A stretch of 59,412 nt of DNA from JANNOG01 sp031398915 (GTDB lineage: Bacteria > Actinomycetota > Actinomycetes > Actinomycetales > JBBAYJ01), in NCBI GenBank assembly GCA_031398915.1, contig JANNOG010000134.1:1-59412 (forward strand), in the 5' to 3' direction. The first letter of the stretch is position 1; each line of letters starts with the position of its first letter. The translations under genes and the position numbers were made by a program. The notes under the pieces were generated by a model, which did not search any database, was not told where the DNA came from, and was given only the letters and a program-made list of their open reading frames with translations. Positions 50,089-59,224 of this stretch are shown piece by piece.

Positions 50089-51408
50089 CTAATCGCTCCG
50101 ACCTGCGGCGTTGCGAAACTCCGCCGAGCGGTGTTCGTAGCTCTCATATTGATCGAGGCTCGCGAACCCCGGGCTGAGCAGCACGCAGTCCCCAGGCCAC
50201 GCTAATGATCGGGCGGCTTCGACCGCAGCGTCCATTCGGCGAGGCGGGGTGATCGGCAGGATGGGTAATCCGGGAAGCTCAACCTGCAGCGTTTGAGCTA
50301 GCTCAAACGCAACAGTCCCGACCGTCACGGCTCCGCGGAGTCCGCGCCATGAATGGGCACGTACCATGGCCTCCACTAACGGGACCCAGCTCAGCAACTT
50401 GTCACTCCCACCAAGGATGACCACGGACGGTTTCGAGATGGATTGCAACGCAGCGGCGGCTGAGGTCGGCGTGGTAGCCGCAGAGTCGTCGATCCAGGTG
50501 AGTTCGGGATCCCCTGGGATCTCCTCTAGACGATGGCTGCATCCCGCGAAGGACTCCAGGACCTCGGCGAACTCAGGCTGCCAGCCCAGCAGCGTGACCA
50601 CCGTCGTCACTGCGGCGCACACGTTTACGAGGTTGTGAGAGCCTGGGATCGCGAGTCGGTCCAGCGGCATGAGACGGTGGTCGCCGAAGAGAATCCACCC
50701 GTTGTGGATGTGAGCAGCAGTAGGCCCCGGGAAGAAGACCTTCCTACTTGAGATCCTCTCCAGCTCGCGATTCAGGCGATGGCTGACGTGCAAAAACGCT
50801 CGATCGGTGGCGCCCTGCATCGTGAATGGGCGGAATTTGGCATCAAGGTACTCCTGCTCGCTGCGGTGCCAGTCGAGGTGGTCGAGGTCGACTGGGAGGA
50901 GCACCATGTTGGGGACGCTGAGGCACAGGTCGATGAGCTGAAAATTGGCCAACTCAAGCACTACCCACTCCTCTGGGGTGATGCCTGGGTGCAATAGGTC
51001 AAGCGGTGAAGTCCCGTTGTTGCCGCCCGTGCGGACGGATGCTCCGGTGGCGGAAATCAACTTCTGAATTAGGGTTGAGGTCGTGGACTTCCCCTTGGTA
51101 CCGGTCACGCCAATGACCTGGGAGGTTCGACATCGGCCGAGGAACTCGTCTGTAGCGGTGGTGATTCGATCCACCTCGCTGTCGGGAAGCTTGATTTCCT
51201 TCGGATGGACGATCGGAACACGGATCACCTTGTCATAACCGCCGAGCGCCAGATTGTGGAGGTAGTCCGGTCCACCGACGTGCCCGACGCGCGGGGGGAG
51301 GTCGTGGGGGCGCACAAGGGAGTGCACGACGATTTCGTTGACGTCGGGGTCCCAGTATCGACAGGCGGAGCGACCCTGCTCGCACCAACCGACCACTGCG
51401 ATCTTCAT
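50089..51408 (-). CDS. MurD-like Mur ligase family protein
   Basis: A 439-residue protein preceded by a GGAGGT site. It has the Mur ligase layout: N-terminal Rossmann-like domain (MKIAVVGWCEQGRSACRYW), ATP loop IGVTGTKGKSTTSTLIQKLI (99-118), GGNNGTSPLDLL, LELANFQLIDL and LPVDLDHLDWHRSEQEYLDA, then the C-terminal domain with HRLEEIPGDPELTWIDDSAA and VVILGGSDKLLSW. These are MurD-type motifs (DDSKATN-like, ILGG.DK). A host has its own essential murD, so this mobile copy more likely forms an amide bond on an unusual substrate, or a modified peptidoglycan precursor. It is the last gene of a four-frame cargo cassette. Confidence 0.8.
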   Translation of the reverse strand: MKIAVVGWCEQGRSACRYWDPDVNEIVVHSLVRPHDLPPRVGHVGGPDYLHNLALGGYDKVIRVPIVHPKEIKLPDSEVDRITTATDEFLGRCRTSQVIGVTGTKGKSTTSTLIQKLISATGASVRTGGNNGTSPLDLLHPGITPEEWVVLELANFQLIDLCLSVPNMVLLPVDLDHLDWHRSEQEYLDAKFRPFTMQGATDRAFLHVSHRLNRELERISSRKVFFPGPTAAHIHNGWILFGDHRLMPLDRLAIPGSHNLVNVCAAVTTVVTLLGWQPEFAEVLESFAGCSHRLEEIPGDPELTWIDDSAATTPTSAAAALQSISKPSVVILGGSDKLLSWVPLVEAMVRAHSWRGLRGAVTVGTVAFELAQTLQVELPGLPILPITPPRRMDAAVEAARSLAWPGDCVLLSPGFASLDQYESYEHRSAEFRNAAGRSD

Positions 51409-51459
51409 GGCGACCTCCGAGGTTGCTCAGGCGAGTACATGCTTGACCGCTCGGCGCAA

Positions 51460-52640
51460 TCAGCGACCACCAGCGGCGCACCAACTCGTCAACCAGTCAG
51501 CGAAGCCTGGGTGGACAGCGCTGAAGTAGTCATACACCTGAGTGCCCTTCCGTAGTCTGCCGATCACGTTGGCGTCGTAGCCGTGTCGCCGCAACTGGGT
51601 CGTCACATCAACGAAGTCAAGCTGTACGGACTCCTGCGGATCGTCAGGTGGGCAGTGCAACAGGTCAAGACGTTCGATAGCCTTCGACACTGTGCCTGGC
51701 TCAGCCACCGGGATGCGGCGATCGCAGTGCAGCAAGGCGCTCCAGAAAGCGAGCTGCAGGCTGAGTCCGGGGCTGGCATACCTATTTTTGATCATCTGAA
51801 GGTAGAGCTCATCGGCCTCATCTGGGCCGACCGAAGGGGTGCGCGGATGGTTCAGGTCCATGCGGTTACACAGCCCCGACTCCGTCGCGGTTAGGGCGGC
51901 TAGTTGCGCACGCAGAAGCAGTGTCGGCGTGTGCCCTGTCCAGCGCACCGATCCGATTCGCCCATCTTCGCCGCGCCGCGCCGGAAGGCCGCCCTTTACT
52001 AGTTGCCCCAACATTTCGGTGGCCTTGCCGCTCCACAATAGCGCTTCTATCATGTAGCTGCCAAATGGTATGTTCAGGTGTTCCCCGTCAACGACCAGCA
52101 GGCATTCCTCGGCCTGCTTGACCCATACGCCCGCGAGTCCAAGTGCAATCTGTTGCTGGCACTCAAGCGCGTAGGTCCCGGTGAGCTTCCCATCTTCGAT
52201 GAGGTGGCTAACCTCAGCCCAGGCGACGTTACCCGACTGTGTGGCCTTCTGCCAGTCACGGCGTTTCGTGGCCGCCACCATCTCGGAGCGGTAGCGGTGC
52301 AGCCGGAGCCCCGCGTTAGCTGAAAAAGGCGTGTGCTTAGGCATTCTTGTCGCCCGGCGGAAACGGTCACGGACCTGCTTTCCCTCAGGTGTTGGGCTGA
52401 GGCTAACTATGTCCCAGTCGACTGAGTGATCGGCCAGATCGAGTTCCAGCAGTAGGGCGGGGTCGACCGGGCGCTCTAGTGATATCCTGGCTCGCTCGTC
52501 GCAGTAGGCCTGCGCGAACACAATCGCGGTGTCGTGCTGTGGGAGTCGTGGGCGCAAAAGGTCTGACAGTTTCGTCAGCTCGCGAATCCGTGACTCGAGA
52601 TCGTTCGCGGTATCCGCGCGGAAGATGTTGAGTTCGCCAC
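51460..52640 (-). pseudogene. Second part of a frameshifted gene of unknown function
   Basis: From TTG 52557 this frame gives 365 residues with no recognised domain. The frame is also open upstream: it reads RGELNIFRADTANDLESRIR then ELTKLSDLLRPRLPQ (about 52647-52540), which is clearly protein-like. No ATG or GTG start occurs there. The upstream gene (52575-53672) loses protein-like character exactly at that point. I therefore read the two as one ~737-residue protein interrupted by a -1 shift near 52640-52650. If the TTG start is genuine, this is instead a separate 365-residue protein. No catalytic motif is visible. Confidence 0.5.
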
Positions 52641-53672
52641 GCCGCGTACGACAATAGGGCGGCCGAAGGTGCGGCTGGGCAAAAACAGTTCCTCGACGAG
52701 GCCCATACGGCGAACGGCCTGCCGCATGCGACCATCGAGCGCATAATGGTGTGCCAAGAGTCCGCGCACGTTTTTGCGGTTCGTCATTGCCCGCCCTAGC
52801 GCCAGCTGCATTGCCGCCGCTGCGCGTCGCCGATACTGCAGTACGAACTGCCCAGGTCCGTCGAGGGATACGGGGATCTGCACCAGTCGTGGCGGCGCAA
52901 TCCGGTAGTCAACCTCCCAGCGGCGGAGGGCCCTTTGACGGAACCAGCGCCAAGCGTGTTCGGGTGCCAGGATGTAGCCGCCAAGGTCGGGTTCGGGATG
53001 AGGGGTCACCGCGGCCATGAGGTACTCGTCCGCCTGCTGCCCCGCGTAGTCCCTTGCGGCGAGCTGGAGCTGATCCTCGAAGCTTCGCAGCGGATCCCGT
53101 AAGCCCTTAGGCATTTCGTCACTGGTGAGGAGCACGTCGCGGAGCTGTATCCAGTCCTGTGTTGGCGGCCAGGTGAAAGGGTCTGATTCCCAGATGGGCA
53201 GGTCGGAGAGTCTGCTCAGGTCGACTGGGGACTCGTGCTGCTCTGCGAGCCGCTCCCTGGCCAACTCGAGTACGGGTGAGCTGACGCCAAGGTCTCGTCG
53301 CCATTTTCGGACGAGGCTTTCGCTCGGTGCTGCGCCGCCAGCTGCCACAGCGGTCCGCGCACCGTTGACCGACATTGGCGAGGTGTCCACGCCGACCCAA
53401 CGGCCCAACAGTTGCCTGGTGTCGTCCTTCAGGATCTCGGAACGGCCGAGGCCGTCGGCAACGAACCGATCCAAGAGGTCGCCGCAGAGGCCCTGTAGAC
53501 GCGCGAGCCCATCAACGCGCCAAGCGGGCGTGGGGGTGACCAGGATGCCAGCGAGCGCACCGAGCTTCCGCAGCTCGCCCGCCCGTACCGGCTTGCCCGA
53601 CATGGCTGAGGTGTAGATATCCAGGCACGCGTTCACAACGACGGTGACGTCCTCGGCCTGGACGGCGTTCAC
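52575..53672 (-). pseudogene. First part of a frameshifted gene of unknown function
   Basis: From GTG 53672 (overlapping the YdcF-like stop as GTGA) this frame encodes ~365 residues. Natural-looking sequence runs to LPSRTFGRPIVVRG, after which the frame gives VANSTSSARIPRTISSHGFA and stops. The adjacent frame supplies the apparent continuation GELNIFRADTANDLE. The N-terminal part is helical (VVVNACLDIYTSAMSGKPVR); the middle has WPPTQDWIQLRDVLLTSDEM and PEPDLGGYILAPEHAWRWFR. I recognise no family. It stands between the YdcF-like and MurD-like genes. Confidence 0.5.
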
Positions 53673-54601
53673 CCCGCCGCCCACGCCGTCGCGAGCGCCC
53701 TTGCTGAGCGCAGCGTGCTCCGCACCTCTTGGGCGTACCAGTCGGGGGTGAAGACGCGGCGGCTCGCGCCCGGCGGCGTGCCGACGGTTTCCAGTCCGAC
53801 CCCGTAGGGCAGGCCGAGCACGCGCACTGCATCCCAGTGCTGGTACGTGGCGTAAATGTGGGTGGTGACGAGTAGTAGCCGCGTGCCTGCACCGAACTCG
53901 AGGTGCCTGGCGGCCTGACGGTAGGTGTCGGCGGTGTTAGCGGGCCGGTGGTCTGGGTCGCTGCTGCGCGCGGCGAACACCCACGTCTCAGGATGCTCCC
54001 CCCGATGTCCGATCAGCTCCGCGAGCTTGGGCGCGGCGACGGGATCGCCGGCCGTGGTCAGCTCCCACTCAGCGGGCCGTGGATCGAGGTGAGCAGCGAG
54101 AGCCATGAGCACGTCCACCTCGGTCGCCGCACCGGCCGCGACCTCGTCGACGAGTTCCTGCTCTTGGTCCTGCAGCTGGCGGAACGAGCCGAGCAGCGCG
54201 ATCCTTTCGGCACGCACCCGGCCACTCTTCAACAGGTCTGCAAGGTACTCGACCCGGCTAACGCAACCCGTCACAAGTCCCCCGAGGACGAGTGCTGCGT
54301 CATGGTCTCGTCTCGTCGGCTCCGCCACATCGACCAAGCCGAGCTCAGCCGCCCACCCGAGAATCTGGCTCGCGCGCTCCGTGAGTCCGCTGTCCGCGGT
54401 GATGTCTAGGCGGGAGTTGCCGCCGCGGCGGTCCCACACGCCGGAGAACTCAACTAGCCGTTCGAGACGGGTCTCAAGCCCGCCCTCGGGCCACTCACCA
54501 CCAAAAGCCTCGACCATCGCCCGGAGTGCAGGCCTCGCGAGCCACTCGTTGATCATCTCGGTTGGGTCCGAACCGGGTTCGTAGCTGAGGGGTGTGGTCA
54601 C
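53669..54601 (-). CDS. YdcF/DUF218-like protein
   Basis: A 310-residue protein from GTG 54601, chosen for the GGAAGGA site at the right spacing (an upstream GTG at 54619 would place that site inside the gene). The central part follows the DUF218/YdcF pattern: RAERIALLGSFRQLQDQEQE, ADTYRQAARHLEFGAGTRLL followed by LVTTHIYATYQHWDAVRVLG. The last reproduces the conserved TS.yH.xRa region of ElyC/SanA/YdcF proteins, though with substitutions. DUF218 proteins have been linked to cell-envelope precursor metabolism, which agrees with a MurD-like partner. It is the first gene of the cassette. Confidence 0.5.
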   Translation of the reverse strand: MTTPLSYEPGSDPTEMINEWLARPALRAMVEAFGGEWPEGGLETRLERLVEFSGVWDRRGGNSRLDITADSGLTERASQILGWAAELGLVDVAEPTRRDHDAALVLGGLVTGCVSRVEYLADLLKSGRVRAERIALLGSFRQLQDQEQELVDEVAAGAATEVDVLMALAAHLDPRPAEWELTTAGDPVAAPKLAELIGHRGEHPETWVFAARSSDPDHRPANTADTYRQAARHLEFGAGTRLLLVTTHIYATYQHWDAVRVLGLPYGVGLETVGTPPGASRRVFTPDWYAQEVRSTLRSARALATAWAAG

Positions 54602-54607
54602 GTCGTC

Positions 54608-54853
54608 ATGTCCTTCCACGCTGTCGTCAGTGCTTCCAAAGTGTGCCCGCTACTGGCAGCGCTGCCCGTCGGGTTCGCTGGAAGCACGCAGAAATCCGCA
54701 CCGCCGCGAGGCGAGTTGCGGGACTTCCCGCTGGCCGACGGGTTCCCGTACGCCGCGACGACCTGGAGCGGATTTCGCGGCGTCTTGGCACTCCAGCCCG
54801 AGAGTGGGCCCCACATCTTCGATCGTGGGCACTACCCGATACCGGGCGACTAA
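54608..54853 (+). CDS. Possible small protein (uncertain)
   Basis: An 81-codon frame, opposite to the YdcF-like gene start, ending just before the AAGGAGG site of the next gene. Its sequence (SFHAVVSASKVCPLLAALPV, EST-like Gly/Pro-rich remainder ending GHYPIPGD) has no recognisable domain. The spacing to the following gene is suggestive of a coupled leader. It may also be the upstream control region of the two divergent genes. Low confidence. Confidence 0.25.
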   Translation: MSFHAVVSASKVCPLLAALPVGFAGSTQKSAPPRGELRDFPLADGFPYAATTWSGFRGVLALQPESGPHIFDRGHYPIPGD

Positions 54854-54866
54854 GGAGGAGCAAGCG

Positions 54867-55118
54867 ATGAGCAACGCCGATCGGAACGAAGGGGCGTCCA
54901 CCGACAGCGCATGGGCGGCCGCGCTGCGGCTGCTGGAGCGAGTCATCTTCACCCCGGGGATTGCAGCAGTTTGCAAGCTGCTGCTCATCCTCGTGGTGCT
55001 GGTAGGGCTGATGATCGTCGCGACACGGGCTGGCGTGCCGGCGCCCTGGGGCGCCACCGATCCCGTCCTGCCGTCGGGTGAACCGGCGATCACGATCACC
55101 CTGCCTGTTCAGGACTAG
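54867..55118 (+). CDS. Small single-pass membrane protein
   Basis: An 83-residue protein with a strong AAGGAGG site (54851-54858). One membrane segment (AAVCKLLLILVVLVGLMIVA, about residues 35-54) separates a short acidic N-terminus from a ~25-residue tail. Not recognised. It is divergent from the YdcF-like cassette and lies between that and the integrase. Holin-like or regulatory roles cannot be judged. Confidence 0.6.
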   Translation: MSNADRNEGASTDSAWAAALRLLERVIFTPGIAAVCKLLLILVVLVGLMIVATRAGVPAPWGATDPVLPSGEPAITITLPVQD

Positions 55119-55218
55119 GCCGGAATGCCAAGGACAACCGGCGGATGGCTCAGTCAGGGGAGGAAACGGCAGTGCCGAGTGGCCGGTCGGGGCGGACCAA
55201 CCCAGCCGGGGGATCAAC

Positions 55219-56802
55219 TCACGCATTGCCGCCCGTGGATGGCATCGCCACCCCCCGCGTCACCACAGACCACCGGCGTCCATTCCGGGTCGTTAGCCCT
55301 TCGCGGCTCAAGATCTGGACCGCCCGAAGGGCGGTCGACGGGGCAACGCCGAACCGGCGTCCGAGGTCGATGATCGTGGGCACTGTGTCGCCGTCAGCGA
55401 GCTCACCGGAGAGGATCACTGCGCGTAGGCGGTCGGCGATCTGAACGTACGACGTGACGTGGTCTTCGCCGGGGAGGAGGTCTTCGACGTCGGCGTCGAT
55501 CTGCGCAAGGCCACGCAGCTTGAGAGACCCGGTCGCAAGCGGGGCGCCGTTGGCCGCCTGGAGTCTGCGCTCGGCGTCGAGCTGGCGGGACAGGCCTTCG
55601 GCGGCGGCGCGGTCAGCGCCTCGGGTCCAGTCCGCATAGACGCGCAACGTGGTGGCGCCTCCGTCGCTGTGCCCCAGGCGGCCGGCGGTCGTCCTCAGGT
55701 CCGTGCCGGCGGCGAGGAGTTGAGTGGCGTTGAAGTGGCGCAGGTTCTTCAGCGGCTTGTCGATCCCGACCGCGTCGGCCTCCTCCCGGAATCGGTGGCT
55801 GAAGTAGCCCGGGCTCCACGGCCGGCTGCCCATCGGGTCCGGGCTGAAGACGAACGCGTGCTCGTCGAGGGTCAGGCCGGCGCGCGCCAGGATCGCTTCC
55901 CGCTGGGCCTTGAGCTCACCGAGTAGGCGCAGGGTCGTCTCGTCGAGTGAGAGTCGGCGATCCTCGTCGGTCTTGGTGCTCTTTTCGACGTGCTGGCCGT
56001 CGACCACGAGGTAGTTGCTCCACAGCATGATCTCCGATTGGGCGAATCGCACTCGGCTCCACCGCAGGCCGGTCAGTTCGGCGCGCCGCGCGCCGGTGGT
56101 CACCGCGAGCCAAAGGTAGAGGCCGAATTCCGGATCCCTGGGCCAGACCGAGTTCAGCAGCTGGGCCACCGCGTCCGTCTCGGGCGGACGTGCGCGGCGG
56201 CGCGGCGATGTCGGCGGCTTGGCGAGTGCCACGGGGTTGCGTTCGACCAGGCCCCACGCGGCTCCGCGGTCGAATGCGGCCCGGAGAATGCTGTGGATCT
56301 GGTGAATGCTGTTAGGACCCAATGGCTTGCACACATGCGGTGGGCACTTGGCGCGGGCGCAATCGTGGTCGTCAGGCCCGCGCTTGCCGTAGCGGTGGTC
56401 GAGTTGCGGGGTTGCGTCGCAGGCCCGGGCGCAGCGCGACAGGTGCTTGTAGAGCCGGTCGAACAGATCGACCCGGTGCTGCAGCGTTCGCGCGCGCATC
56501 TGCTTCATCGGCTCGGGAATCGAGCGCCGGATGTAGCCCCGATAGGTGTACGCCGTGGACTGCTCGTGGTCGCTGATCTCCAACCACTTCTCGAGCAATG
56601 TCTCCAGCGTCGTCGCCCGGTCGGGAAGGGCCTCGGCCTCGACGAGCGCCTGCAGCCGTTCCCGGGCCGCGATGGCGGCCGCTTCGGTGGCGCAGGTCTC
56701 GGTCAGCTTCGCCTGCTTGCCCGTCAAGGGGTCGCGGCCGGCGCGCACTACTGCCCGCCACGAACCGCTTGGCAACTGCTCAACGGAGCCCCTGGTCACC
56801 AC
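55219..56802 (-). CDS. int: Tyrosine recombinase (integrase) with C-terminal GntR-type winged helix
   Basis: A 527-residue integrase. Catalytic residues: Arg239 (TTGARRAELTGL), Lys277 region, LKNLRHFNAT (Lys352, Arg355, His356), RLGHSD (His378) and LRVYADW (Tyr389). The His of the usual HxxR is Lys352. An N-terminal insertion at 123-158 holds four or more Cys and His (CARACD, CARAKCPPHVCKP), a probable zinc motif as in some actinophage integrases. Residues ~455-515 add a GntR winged helix (VQIADRLRAVILSGELADGD; FGVAPSTALRAVQILSREGL), uncommon in integrases. It would catalyse integration at and excision from the adjacent tRNA-Lys. The gene points away from the tRNA. Confidence 0.85.
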   Translation of the reverse strand: MVTRGSVEQLPSGSWRAVVRAGRDPLTGKQAKLTETCATEAAAIAARERLQALVEAEALPDRATTLETLLEKWLEISDHEQSTAYTYRGYIRRSIPEPMKQMRARTLQHRVDLFDRLYKHLSRCARACDATPQLDHRYGKRGPDDHDCARAKCPPHVCKPLGPNSIHQIHSILRAAFDRGAAWGLVERNPVALAKPPTSPRRRARPPETDAVAQLLNSVWPRDPEFGLYLWLAVTTGARRAELTGLRWSRVRFAQSEIMLWSNYLVVDGQHVEKSTKTDEDRRLSLDETTLRLLGELKAQREAILARAGLTLDEHAFVFSPDPMGSRPWSPGYFSHRFREEADAVGIDKPLKNLRHFNATQLLAAGTDLRTTAGRLGHSDGGATTLRVYADWTRGADRAAAEGLSRQLDAERRLQAANGAPLATGSLKLRGLAQIDADVEDLLPGEDHVTSYVQIADRLRAVILSGELADGDTVPTIIDLGRRFGVAPSTALRAVQILSREGLTTRNGRRWSVVTRGVAMPSTGGNA

Positions 56803-56909
56803 TTCACGCTAGGCCGACGGAGAGCGCTTGTCCCACGCGCTGTCCCACATCGATCTTCGGAACGACTCCCAGGACGCTCCCGCAAGCCTCTGACCTGCTA
56901 TGATATCGG

Positions 56910-56982
56910 TGGGCCCCGAGGGGCTCGAACCCTCAACCCGCGGATTAAAAGTCCGCTGCTCTGCCTGTTGAGCTAGAGGCCC
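56910..56982 (-). tRNA. tRNA-Lys(TTT), probable integration site
   Basis: The minus strand folds as a complete cloverleaf of 73 nt: acceptor GGGCCTC pairing with GGGGCCC, anticodon stem GCGGA/TCCGC with loop CTTTTAA (anticodon TTT, Lys), and T arm GAGGGTTCGAGCCCCTC. The discriminator is A; CCA is not encoded. The integrase gene begins 108 bp from the 3' end, the standard arrangement for elements integrated into a tRNA 3' end. The second att copy was not found in the window, consistent with a left end outside it. Confidence 0.95.
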
Positions 56983-57024
56983 GTCTCGTCGCTGACGGCA
57001 ACGGTACAGCGCCGAACGACGGCC

Positions 57025-58101
57025 TCAACAGGCTAGGCGGCGCCACTCGGGGGGCATGGCCTGCAGGGCCAACAACTGCACCAATGCCGCCTGGTCGATG
57101 ACCACGCCCTCGTCGTAACGCCCGATGCCGCCCGCCGTGACCAGCCCGGTCTGGCGATCGCGCCCCTCGCGCCACACCCGATCCAGATAGCGATCCACGA
57201 ACCCCTGCCACCGGTGGGTGTCGTGGTGGGCGTCCAGAGCCATGAGCTGGCGCAAGAAGATCGCCACGAATGCCGGCGGTTCGCGCCACAGCCGATCCTC
57301 GGCACCCAGGTACTCGACCGACGCGGCAGCTAGTTCGTGGGCCCGCTCGACGCTGGCTCGGCGCGCCAGCACGTCGCCCGCCAGCAGGTGCAGCCCGATC
57401 GTCGCCCCCTGGTTGTAGCTCCACACGTGGTCCTCGACCACCCCCGCCGCAGTGACGTGGTCGGCGATCAGCCCGTTCGCCCCCGCCAACCTGCCGTCGA
57501 GAAACGCGATACAGCGTTCGACGAAGGCCTCGGTGTCGTCGTCGACCTCAGACCCCCGCTCTGCCACAGCCCCACGCCCACGGGCCAGGCGCAACGCCAA
57601 CAGGGCCGAGGGCGCTGTCGAACACGCATGTCGGGCCGCTGTCCCCTCGTTCCACCGCACCCCGCCGGCCGGGTCCTCACCAGTCCGCGCCACACGCAAC
57701 GCCCGGAGCGCCACATCCAGGGCGGCTGCGTCGTCGGTCATCACCCAGGCCTGCGCGGCGGCCAACCCCACCCAGGCGTTGTCGTCGTAGAACACCCGGC
57801 GGGCCACTGCGGGCCACGGTGTCGCCGTCCAGCCGCGGGCCGTGTCGTAACGGCGCAGCCCGTCCAGCAGGTGCGGCACCTCCCGGTCAGCCCGGTCAGC
57901 GGATCGGCCCAGCAGGTCGATCAGCGCCCCGGCGTGCAGTACCTGCGACAGCGGCCACAGCGGTGCCCGTCGCCCCAGGCGATCCAGGACGACGGTGCGC
58001 CCCCGTCGTCGCCGGGCGAACGTCACGGTCAGCGTCCGCCAGGCGGTCAGTGCCCGCTCGGCAGCCTCGCCATGCACGCCACCTCGGCGGTTGTCCGCCA
58101 T
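57025..58101 (-). CDS. Glycoside hydrolase family 76-like protein
   Basis: A 358-residue protein; ATG 58101 follows an ATGGAGGGG site. An all-helical toroid pattern typical of GH76 (alpha-1,6-mannanases) is visible: RVFYDDNAWVGLAAAQAWVM, GGVRWNEGTAARHACSTAPS, VVEDHVWSYNQGATIGLHLL and TAGGIGRYDEGVVIDQAALV. There is no signal peptide, so it acts in the cytoplasm or only resembles GH76. It is the first gene outside the element. Substrate is unknown; alpha-mannan is expected for the family. Confidence 0.75.
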   Translation of the reverse strand: MADNRRGGVHGEAAERALTAWRTLTVTFARRRRGRTVVLDRLGRRAPLWPLSQVLHAGALIDLLGRSADRADREVPHLLDGLRRYDTARGWTATPWPAVARRVFYDDNAWVGLAAAQAWVMTDDAAALDVALRALRVARTGEDPAGGVRWNEGTAARHACSTAPSALLALRLARGRGAVAERGSEVDDDTEAFVERCIAFLDGRLAGANGLIADHVTAAGVVEDHVWSYNQGATIGLHLLAGDVLARRASVERAHELAAASVEYLGAEDRLWREPPAFVAIFLRQLMALDAHHDTHRWQGFVDRYLDRVWREGRDRQTGLVTAGGIGRYDEGVVIDQAALVQLLALQAMPPEWRRLAC

Positions 58102-58319
58102 CCCGCCCCTCCATCTGCTGTCCCGCCTACCGTGCACCCCGCCGTCCACCCCCGCCCATGTCACCGCGGGCTGCACATCCTGACACGACCGATCACTCAG
58201 TCGGCACTGACGGTGACTCGATGCTGCCCAGCGTGATGTTCACACGCCCGGGCAAGGCTTAACGCGAGCGCGTTCACGTTGTCACCACCCCGAAACACGC
58301 GCCACGTTTCCTCCTACAC

Positions 58320-59144
58320 ATGGTCTCGGCGGTACACGATGCGCACCGTCACATCGGCGTGCTGCCGCCGTACCCCTTCTATGGCGGGCCCGCGGTCTCG
58401 CCCGACACGACCGCCCGCGCCGGCATCGACGACCTGATCGCCGACCTGGACCGCGAAGGCACCGAGCGCGCCCTGATCCTGCCCAACTACGGGGTGCCGG
58501 ACGCCGCCGTCGCCTTCGGATTCAACGACATGGTCTTGGACGCAGCCGCCCGCGACGACCGGATCCGCTGCGGGTTGTGGGTCTCACCCCGGGCCGTCGA
58601 CGCTGACCTGACCCGATCCGCTCTCGAACTGGCCGCTGAGGAGGGGGTGGTCGCCCTCAAGACCAGCTTCCTTCTCGGCGGGCACCCCACCGACGAGACC
58701 TGCACCCCCCAACTGGACGCCATCTTCGCCGCGGCACGCACCCACGACCTCGTCGTCCACGTCCACACCTCGCCCGGCGCCGCCTCGGACATCGACCAGG
58801 TCGCCCACCTGGTCGAGCGTTACGGCTCGGACGTGGCGATCCACCTGGTCCACCTGGGCGGCGGGATGAGCGGGCACATCAAGCTGATCGGCGGCCGATT
58901 CTTCGACTGGATCAGCGCCGGAAAGCGCGTCTACACCGACACCAGCTGGGCGATCGGCTTCGCGCCGCGCTGGCTGGTCGCCGAGATCGAACGACGCGGC
59001 ATCGGCCACGACCGGGTGCTGTTCGCCAGCGACGAGCCGTGGGGCGACCACCTCGGTGAGGCGGTGCGGCTGCGCGCCGCGGCCGGCGACGGTGAGCTGT
59101 CCCGCCTCGTCTTCCGGGACAACTTCGAGTCCCTGTACGGCTGA
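58320..59144 (+). CDS. Amidohydrolase-superfamily (Amidohydro_2) protein
   Basis: A 274-residue TIM-barrel hydrolase. Metal motifs: DAHRHIG (HxH-like), LVVHVHTSPG, VAIHLVHLGGGMSG and the late LFASDEPWGDHL (Asp). This is the Amidohydro_2 arrangement used by decarboxylases and lactonases. The promoter region between 58101 and 58320 is shared with the divergent GH76 gene. It precedes the NitB-like gene by 80 bp on the same strand and may belong to the same pathway. Substrate unknown. Confidence 0.8.
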   Translation: MVSAVHDAHRHIGVLPPYPFYGGPAVSPDTTARAGIDDLIADLDREGTERALILPNYGVPDAAVAFGFNDMVLDAAARDDRIRCGLWVSPRAVDADLTRSALELAAEEGVVALKTSFLLGGHPTDETCTPQLDAIFAAARTHDLVVHVHTSPGAASDIDQVAHLVERYGSDVAIHLVHLGGGMSGHIKLIGGRFFDWISAGKRVYTDTSWAIGFAPRWLVAEIERRGIGHDRVLFASDEPWGDHLGEAVRLRAAAGDGELSRLVFRDNFESLYG

Positions 59145-59224
59145 TTCGTCGGCAACCCACCCTCGCCCACCAGCCCGCCCTCGCTCACGACCGACCCACC
59201 CACCCCCACCAGAAGGAGCCCACC

